Shown here piece after piece: positions 58,938-64,000 of a DNA stretch of 64,000 nt; the first letter of the stretch is position 1; each line of letters opens with the position of its first letter. The translations under genes and the position numbers were made by a program. The DNA lies in the NCBI GenBank assembly GCA_964636945.1, contig CAZWVH010000003.1:1-64000 (forward strand), read 5' to 3'. The notes under the pieces are model-generated. The model saw nothing but the letters and a program-made list of their open reading frames with translations, was not told the DNA's origin and searched no databases. The DNA comes from CAZADA01 sp964636945. GTDB taxonomy: Bacteria > Pseudomonadota > Alphaproteobacteria > Caulobacterales > Maricaulaceae.

Positions 58938-61040
58938 ATGTTACCAAATATCCGCACTGCCGCCATCGCCGCTGCAAGTTTATTGCTTTGGGGCGCCCCC
59001 ATCGCCCCAGCCCTGGCGCAGGACGCCGCTGAAGAAGCGCAATTGGACCAAGAACGCGCGTCAGCGAGCTCGCCTGACGGCCGGATCATGTTTGAAACGT
59101 GGAGCGAAAGCGGCCAACCCCTTTATCGCGTCCTGTTCGACGGCGAGGAAGTCGTGCATCCTTCCCGACTTGGTTTTCGCTTCGCCGAGGGCGAAAACCT
59201 CGAAGGCGGCTTAGCTCTAGCAAGCATTGACGTATCCTCGGCCGATGACACCTGGGAGCTGCCCTGGGGTGAACGCCGCGAGGTGCGTGACCATCACAAC
59301 GAGGTGTTCGCGGTCTTCCACGACAATGAGAACACAGACCGGGGTTTTGCCGTGCGCGCCCGGGTATTCAATGACGGGCTTGGTTTCCGCTATGAAGTGC
59401 CTGCCGGCGACACTGCGAGCCAGCGGGCAATCGTCAATGAGCTGACCACATTCGCTCTGCCGGCCGAGGCGGATGCGTGGTGGACCTGGGCGGGCGGCTA
59501 CAACCGCTATGAAGAGATCTACAAGACCACGACCGTGGCGGACGTGTCGCGTGCGCACACGCCCTTTACGGCGCGCACACAGGACGGTGTGCACATCGCC
59601 ATCCATGAAGCCGCACTGGTGGACTATGCGGGCATGTGGCTAACCCAGCAGCGTCCAGGCGTTCTGCACGCTGATCTTGCCCCGGCGTATGACGGCGTGA
59701 AAGTGCGCACTGAGGGTGCGTTCACCACGCCTTGGCGCACAATCCAAATCGCCGACGAGGCCGTGGGCCTGATCAACTCTGACCTGATCTTAAACTTGAA
59801 TGAACCGAACGCGTTGGGCGATGTGTCTTGGGTCAAGCCTGGGAAGTATATCGGCATTTGGTGGGGCATGCATTTGGGAACCATGACCTGGGGCTCAGGT
59901 CCACTTCACGGCGCCACCACAGAGCGTACGCGCGAATACATCGATTTTGCCGCCGAGCATGGCTTTGACGGTATTTTGGTCGAAGGCTGGAATGTGGGCT
60001 GGGACGGTGATTGGTTCTCCAATGGCGATGTGTTCAGCTTCACTGAGCCCTACCCCGATTTCGATCTCGAGGCCCTCACCGATTATGCGGCAGAGAAAGG
60101 CGTTTACCTGATCGGCCACCATGAAACCTCAGGCGGCGTCACCAATTATGAAAACCAGCTTGAGGACGCGCTTGATCTCTATGCACGCCTTGGCGTTCCA
60201 GCGATCAAGACCGGATATGTGGCCGATGGCGGCGAACTCATGTGGCGCGATGAGGATGGCGTTGCGCGCTATGAATGGCATGACGGACAATTTGCGGTGA
60301 ACCATCACATGCGCGTGGTGCAAGAGGCCGCCGAACGTCAGATTTCGATCAATCCCCACGAACCCATTAAAGATACCGGCCTGCGCCGCACCTACCCCAA
60401 CTGGGTCACGCGAGAAGGCGCGCGCGGCCAAGAATACAATGCATGGGGCGAGCCGGTGAACCCGCTTGACCATATCCCGGTGATGACGTTCACGCGCATG
60501 CTGTCGGGCCCGATGGACTTCACGCCAGGCATTTTTGACTTGGAGTTCGATCGTCCAGAACCTGATGGCCGCTCCATGCAGATCAAGAGCACGCTCGCCC
60601 GTCAATTGGCGCTCTATGTGTTGATTTACAGCCCCATCCAAATGGCGGCGGATTTACCGGAAAACTATTTGGAAAAACCGGACGCCTTCCAGTTCATCAA
60701 GGACGTTCCGGCTGATTGGGAGCACTCCATGGCTCTGCAAGGCGAAGTGGGCGATTTCATTGTCACCGCTCGCCAGGAGCGAGGCGGGGATGACTGGTAT
60801 CTTGGCGCGGCCACCGACGAAGAAGCGCGCACGGTTTCGGTTCCTTTGTCCTTCCTCAATGCCGATCAGGATTATGAGGCTCAGATCTATCGCGATGGCG
60901 ATGACGCGCACTGGGAAACCAATCCCTACGCGTTTGCGCGTGAAACCCGCATGGTGACCGCCCGCGACACCTTGGAGATTTCCTTGGCGCCAGGCGGCGG
61001 GGCGGCCGTGCGTTTTGTCGCCCAATCAAGCGCGGATTGA
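58938..61040 (+). CDS. GH97 alpha-glucosidase (SusB-like)
   Basis: A 700-residue secreted protein with a signal peptide ending at APALAQ (about residue 28). The N-terminal beta sandwich is typical of GH97, followed by the barrel. Key acids match the inverting (SusB-type) group: Glu in GHHETSGG, Glu in INPHEPIKDTGLRRTYPN and Glu in GARGQEYNAW, which I assign from memory of SusB. The enzyme would release glucose from maltodextrins in the periplasm. GGGAGAGGCCC lies before the ATG at 58938; an upstream in-frame ATG at 58917 is weaker. Linked to the GH13 genes on both sides. Confidence 0.92.
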   Translation: MLPNIRTAAIAAASLLLWGAPIAPALAQDAAEEAQLDQERASASSPDGRIMFETWSESGQPLYRVLFDGEEVVHPSRLGFRFAEGENLEGGLALASIDVSSADDTWELPWGERREVRDHHNEVFAVFHDNENTDRGFAVRARVFNDGLGFRYEVPAGDTASQRAIVNELTTFALPAEADAWWTWAGGYNRYEEIYKTTTVADVSRAHTPFTARTQDGVHIAIHEAALVDYAGMWLTQQRPGVLHADLAPAYDGVKVRTEGAFTTPWRTIQIADEAVGLINSDLILNLNEPNALGDVSWVKPGKYIGIWWGMHLGTMTWGSGPLHGATTERTREYIDFAAEHGFDGILVEGWNVGWDGDWFSNGDVFSFTEPYPDFDLEALTDYAAEKGVYLIGHHETSGGVTNYENQLEDALDLYARLGVPAIKTGYVADGGELMWRDEDGVARYEWHDGQFAVNHHMRVVQEAAERQISINPHEPIKDTGLRRTYPNWVTREGARGQEYNAWGEPVNPLDHIPVMTFTRMLSGPMDFTPGIFDLEFDRPEPDGRSMQIKSTLARQLALYVLIYSPIQMAADLPENYLEKPDAFQFIKDVPADWEHSMALQGEVGDFIVTARQERGGDDWYLGAATDEEARTVSVPLSFLNADQDYEAQIYRDGDDAHWETNPYAFARETRMVTARDTLEISLAPGGGAAVRFVAQSSAD

Positions 61041-61070
61041 TGACGAAAAGCCAAGCTGGGAGCGACTGTC

Positions 61071-62456
61071 ATGGATGGTTTCATTCGCGTCGTGTGCATT
61101 CTGGCATGCGTGATCTCAGGCTCTGTCGCCGCGCAAGACAATTCATCGCGCCATGAGCCACAGCCCTATATGCAGGTTGAGCATCCTGATTGGACGCATG
61201 ATGCGGTGATCTATCAGCTCAACACGCGGCAATTCACTAAGGAGGGCACATTTGCGGCCGCCATGGAGCAATTGCCGCGCTTGGCCGAATTGGGCATAGA
61301 CATCATCTGGCTGATGCCGATCCACCCCATTGGTGAGAAAAACCGCAAAGGAACGCTCGGCAGTCCCTATTCGGTCAAAGACTATCGCGCGGTAAACCCT
61401 GAGTTTGGAACCTTCGAGGACTTCCGGGCCTTTGTCGACGCCGCCCATGCCCTGGACATGAAGGTGATCCTGGATTGGGTGGCGAACCACACGGCCTGGG
61501 ACCATCCTTGGGTCGAGACCAACCCGGAATGGTATGAGCGCGACTGGTCCGGTGATTTTCGCCCCACGCCGTGGTGGGATTGGTCCGACATCATTGATTT
61601 GGACTTCTCCCATCCCGAACTGCGCCGCGAGATGGCCGACGCCATGGCGTTTTGGGTGCGCGAGGCTGACATCGACGGCTTCCGGTGTGATGTGGCCGGT
61701 TATGTGCCGCTGGACTTTTGGGAAACGGTCCGCGTTGAATTAGAGGCGATCAAGCCGGTGTTTATGCTGGCGGAATGGGACCAGCGCGACGCTCATGTCC
61801 GCGCCTTCGACGCCACTTACGCGTGGGGCTGGAACAACGCCATGCACGCCATCGCCATGGGTGAGGCCGACACCGGCGCGCTTTATGGCTATTATTCTGG
61901 CAATGAAAGCGCCTTCCCTCGCGACGCCTATCGTCTGATGCATGTGTCCAATCACGATCAGAATTCTTGGGAGGGCGCCCAATTTGAACGGTTCGGCGAC
62001 GCCCTCAAGCCCGCCATCGTCTTGTCGGTCACCGGGGATGGCATTCCCATGATCTATAACGGCCAAGAAGCGGGCAATGAAAAGCGCCTGGAGTTTTTCG
62101 AGGACGATCCGATCGCTTGGCGGGAACACCCGATCGGTGACCTCTACAAGACGTTATTCGCCTTGAAAAAGAGCAATCGCGCACTTTGGAATGGCGCGGC
62201 CGGCGCACCCATGGTTCAAGTGCTCAACTCTCGATCCCAGCAGGTGTTTTCCTTTGTGCGACGCCACGATAATGGCGACGCCGTGTTTGTGGTGCTGAAC
62301 CTGTCTGACCAAATCCAGCCCGTGGAATTCGGCGACGGACCGCACAAAGGCGCCTACACGGAGCTGTTCTCTGGTGACGAATTCGTGTTTGGCGACGAAG
62401 CCTCTCTGGACCTCCAGCCGTGGGGCTATAGCGTGTTTGTGCACACCGGCGATTAG
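61071..62456 (+). CDS. GH13 alpha-amylase family enzyme, secreted
   Basis: A 461-residue secreted enzyme with a signal peptide ending at SVAAQ (residue 22). Catalytic regions: DWVANHTAWDH (I), DGFRCDVAGYVP with nucleophile Asp (II), FMLAEWDQ with acid/base Glu (III), VSNHDQNSWEG (IV). It lacks an N-terminal domain and is short for GH13, so it may act on short maltooligosaccharides, possibly as an alpha-amylase or trehalose-related enzyme. GGGAGCGACTGTC lies before the ATG. It overlaps the convergent eda stop by 4 bases. Confidence 0.9.
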   Translation: MDGFIRVVCILACVISGSVAAQDNSSRHEPQPYMQVEHPDWTHDAVIYQLNTRQFTKEGTFAAAMEQLPRLAELGIDIIWLMPIHPIGEKNRKGTLGSPYSVKDYRAVNPEFGTFEDFRAFVDAAHALDMKVILDWVANHTAWDHPWVETNPEWYERDWSGDFRPTPWWDWSDIIDLDFSHPELRREMADAMAFWVREADIDGFRCDVAGYVPLDFWETVRVELEAIKPVFMLAEWDQRDAHVRAFDATYAWGWNNAMHAIAMGEADTGALYGYYSGNESAFPRDAYRLMHVSNHDQNSWEGAQFERFGDALKPAIVLSVTGDGIPMIYNGQEAGNEKRLEFFEDDPIAWREHPIGDLYKTLFALKKSNRALWNGAAGAPMVQVLNSRSQQVFSFVRRHDNGDAVFVVLNLSDQIQPVEFGDGPHKGAYTELFSGDEFVFGDEASLDLQPWGYSVFVHTGD

Positions 62457-63082
62457 ACCGGGGCCGCCAACGCTGCCGCCTCTCGAGCCAATTCAGTGAT
62501 GTCCGACCAATGCTCGGCCTCAACCAGTTCTTTTGGCGCAAGCCAAGAACCGCCGACGCAAGCCACATTGGGCAGGCTCAGAAAATCGCGAGCATTGGCC
62601 ATATTCACCCCGCCCGTCGGGCAAAACACCACGTCGGGAAACGGTCCGCTCAGCGCCTTAAGCATGGATGCGCCACCGACTACAGACGCGGGAAATAGCT
62701 TGAACCGGGAATAGCCGTGCTCAAGACCCAGCATCACGTCTGATGCCCCGCCGCTTCCTGGAATAAACGGGATAGGACTGTGCGAGCCCGCGGATAACAA
62801 GTGCGGTGTCAAACCCGGTGATATGGCGAACTTGGCCCCTGCTTTAATCACCGCCTCCAGGTCAGACGCGTTTAAAACCGTACCAGCTCCAACAATCGCA
62901 TCCGGCGCTTCAGCGGCGATGGCGCGAATGGCGTCGAGTGCAGCCGGCGTGCGTAGTGTCACCTCCACAAGTGGACAACCACCGGCTACGAGCGCGCGCG
63001 CCAGCTCCACGCCAGCCTTAGCGCTCTCCACTACAACCACTGCCATCACCGGTGAGGCGCGCATGATTTGATCGGCATTCAT
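62453..63082 (-). CDS. eda: KDPG/KHG aldolase
   Basis: A 209-residue class I aldolase that splits 2-keto-3-deoxy-6-phosphogluconate into pyruvate and glyceraldehyde 3-phosphate. The Schiff-base Lys is in SRFKLFPASVVGG; the catalytic Glu lies in PLVEVTLRTP; GAGTVLN and PTGGVN bind the phosphate side. GGAGTTAACCC precedes the ATG and overlaps the edd stop, so translation is coupled. It follows edd by 3 bases. The gene converges on the amylase gene. Confidence 0.95.
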   Translation of the reverse strand: MNADQIMRASPVMAVVVVESAKAGVELARALVAGGCPLVEVTLRTPAALDAIRAIAAEAPDAIVGAGTVLNASDLEAVIKAGAKFAISPGLTPHLLSAGSHSPIPFIPGSGGASDVMLGLEHGYSRFKLFPASVVGGASMLKALSGPFPDVVFCPTGGVNMANARDFLSLPNVACVGGSWLAPKELVEAEHWSDITELAREAAALAAPV

Positions 63083-63085
63083 GGG

Positions 63086-64000
63086 TTAACTCCAGTAGAG
63101 CGGACCGCCGCCCGCCTCAGCATCCGCAGCATGGTCGCGGAACAGGGTAAACAATTCGCGGCCCACGCCCTGAGTGCGGTTGACGCGCAAGGTCTCAGGC
63201 TCCCGGCGGGACCATTCCTCAGCATTGACCTTGGCTTCAAGCACGCCGGCCGCCGCGTCGATCCGAATCACATCCCCGTCGCGCACCTTGGCCAACGGAC
63301 CACCGGAGGCTGCTTCGGGCGTGACGTGGATCGCCGCCAGTACCGCGCCCGACGCCCCTGACATGCGCCCGTCGGTGAGCAGCGCCACGCGTTGTCCCCG
63401 ATCCTGCAGCACGGACAAGTGCGGGGTGAGCTTATGCAGCTCCGGCATGCCGTTGGCCTTGGGTCCCTGAAAGCGCACCAAGGCCACCACGTCCTTGCCG
63501 TCCAGGGCGCCAGACTTCACATCGGCTTCCAACGATGGCTGATCGGTGTAAACGCGCACTGGCGCTTCGATCGCACGGGCGTCGGATGGCACGGCGGAAA
63601 CCTTGACAATCGCACGACCCAGATTGCCCCGCACGAGGCGCAAACCGCCCTCATCGTCAAACGGATCATCAGCGGGGCGAAGGATATCTGTATCCAATGA
63701 ATGATCGGGAATGTCGCGCCATTTCAGCGTGTCGCCATCGAGGTAGGGCTCACGAGTATAGGCGTGCAGCCCCTCGCCCGCCCCTGTTCTGACGTCGCCA
63801 TAAGCGAGCCCGGCCTTGATCAATTCGCGAATGACAAATTGCGTGCCGCCAGCCGCCTGGAAATGGTTCACATCCGCCGTGCCATTGGGATAAATCCGCG
63901 CCAACAACGGGGTGACTTTCGACACTTCCGCTAAATCGTTCCAATCAATCACGAATCCACATGCGGCCGCCATCGCCACCAAATGCATCGCATGATTGGT
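63086..64000 (-). CDS. edd: 6-phosphogluconate dehydratase, C-terminal 304 residues
   Basis: A partial gene, running off the right edge of the window. The part seen matches the IlvD/Edd family: TNHAMHLVAMAAACGFVIDWNDLAEVSKVTPLLARIYPNGTADVNHFQAAGG, then GDTLKWRDIP, FDDEGGLRLVRGNLGRAIVKVSAV, FQGPKANGMPELHKLTPHL and LLTDGRMSGASGAVLAAIHVTPEA. The DEGGLRLVRGNLG wording marks Edd rather than IlvD. With eda it makes up the Entner-Doudoroff core. Its promoter is beyond the window. Confidence 0.93.
   Translation of the reverse strand, partial: TNHAMHLVAMAAACGFVIDWNDLAEVSKVTPLLARIYPNGTADVNHFQAAGGTQFVIRELIKAGLAYGDVRTGAGEGLHAYTREPYLDGDTLKWRDIPDHSLDTDILRPADDPFDDEGGLRLVRGNLGRAIVKVSAVPSDARAIEAPVRVYTDQPSLEADVKSGALDGKDVVALVRFQGPKANGMPELHKLTPHLSVLQDRGQRVALLTDGRMSGASGAVLAAIHVTPEAASGGPLAKVRDGDVIRIDAAAGVLEAKVNAEEWSRREPETLRVNRTQGVGRELFTLFRDHAADAEAGGGPLYWS

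Noticed and set aside
1..64000. CRISPR arrays, phage or plasmid genes
   Set aside because: No spaced direct repeats of 20-40 bp, no cas, capsid, terminase, integrase or replication genes were seen in the window.

Overview
The window looks like a stretch of an alphaproteobacterial chromosome, most like the Hyphomonadales/Maricaulales/Caulobacterales side of the class. The basis is gene content and order: a PopZ-like polar organiser between valS and tolC, a purL ... bolA ... grxD neighbourhood, an sfsA-map-radC block, ftsEX followed by ydcF-plsC-DUF2125, a DUF4175/TIGR02302 protein next to a small LptM-like lipoprotein, a TonB-dependent receptor with a spinster-type MFS transporter, and an Entner-Doudoroff edd-eda pair. 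Genes are dense, GC-rich and often overlap by 4 bases. A run of 100 N (27942-28041) inside valS marks a scaffold join, so the source is a draft or metagenome assembly and coordinates beyond it are nominal. No phage, integrase, transposase, plasmid or CRISPR signature was seen.

Layout. 1-6.5 kb: end of purL, an SGNH hydrolase, a YHS-domain protein and a molybdopterin-oxidoreductase-like lipoprotein, bolA, an aldo/keto reductase, grxD, DUF427 and DUF393 proteins, the protein leucyltransferase bpt and a flavin reductase. 6.5-14.7 kb: a same-strand cluster of TetR regulator, TonB-dependent receptor, alpha/beta hydrolase, MFS transporter and penicillin-acylase-type amidase, which reads as a dedicated uptake and hydrolysis route for an unknown acylated compound. 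14.8-18.5 kb: two tandem von Willebrand A lipoproteins that share a 1466-bp apparently identical segment. 18.6-26.6 kb: sfsA, map, a phytanoyl-CoA-dioxygenase-like gene, radC, purB, then a run of uncharacterised envelope genes (thioredoxin-like, small secreted protein, DUF2145, polytopic membrane protein) and a 54-residue small protein.

26.6-34.6 kb: valS, popZ, tolC and a pcm-like methyltransferase, then tryptophan 2,3-dioxygenase translationally coupled to a kynureninase-like PLP enzyme, and tRNA-Cys(GCA). 34.6-46.7 kb: CapA-like lipoprotein, patatin phospholipase, aldehyde dehydrogenase, small membrane proteins, MscS channel, a polysaccharide pyruvyl transferase family protein, a TlpA-type thioredoxin, the LptM-like lipoprotein, the DUF4175 protein and a zinc-ribbon/DUF3426 protein. 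46.7-56.6 kb: ftsE-ftsX-ydcF-plsC-DUF2125 as an overlapping operon, hisC with a methyltransferase, gloB, two small proteins, phaB and an isolated lysA.

57-64 kb: three secreted or lipid-anchored alpha-glucan hydrolases (GH13, GH97, GH13) run toward convergent eda and edd. Together they suggest extracytoplasmic maltodextrin breakdown feeding the Entner-Doudoroff pathway; the 331-bp leader before the first hydrolase holds inverted repeats that could be operators. The most notable points for follow-up are the perfect vWA repeat, the acylase uptake cluster, the DUF2145 envelope cluster, the tryptophan pair without a formamidase, two unannotatably short but plausible genes, and several perfect inverted repeats in intergenic DNA.
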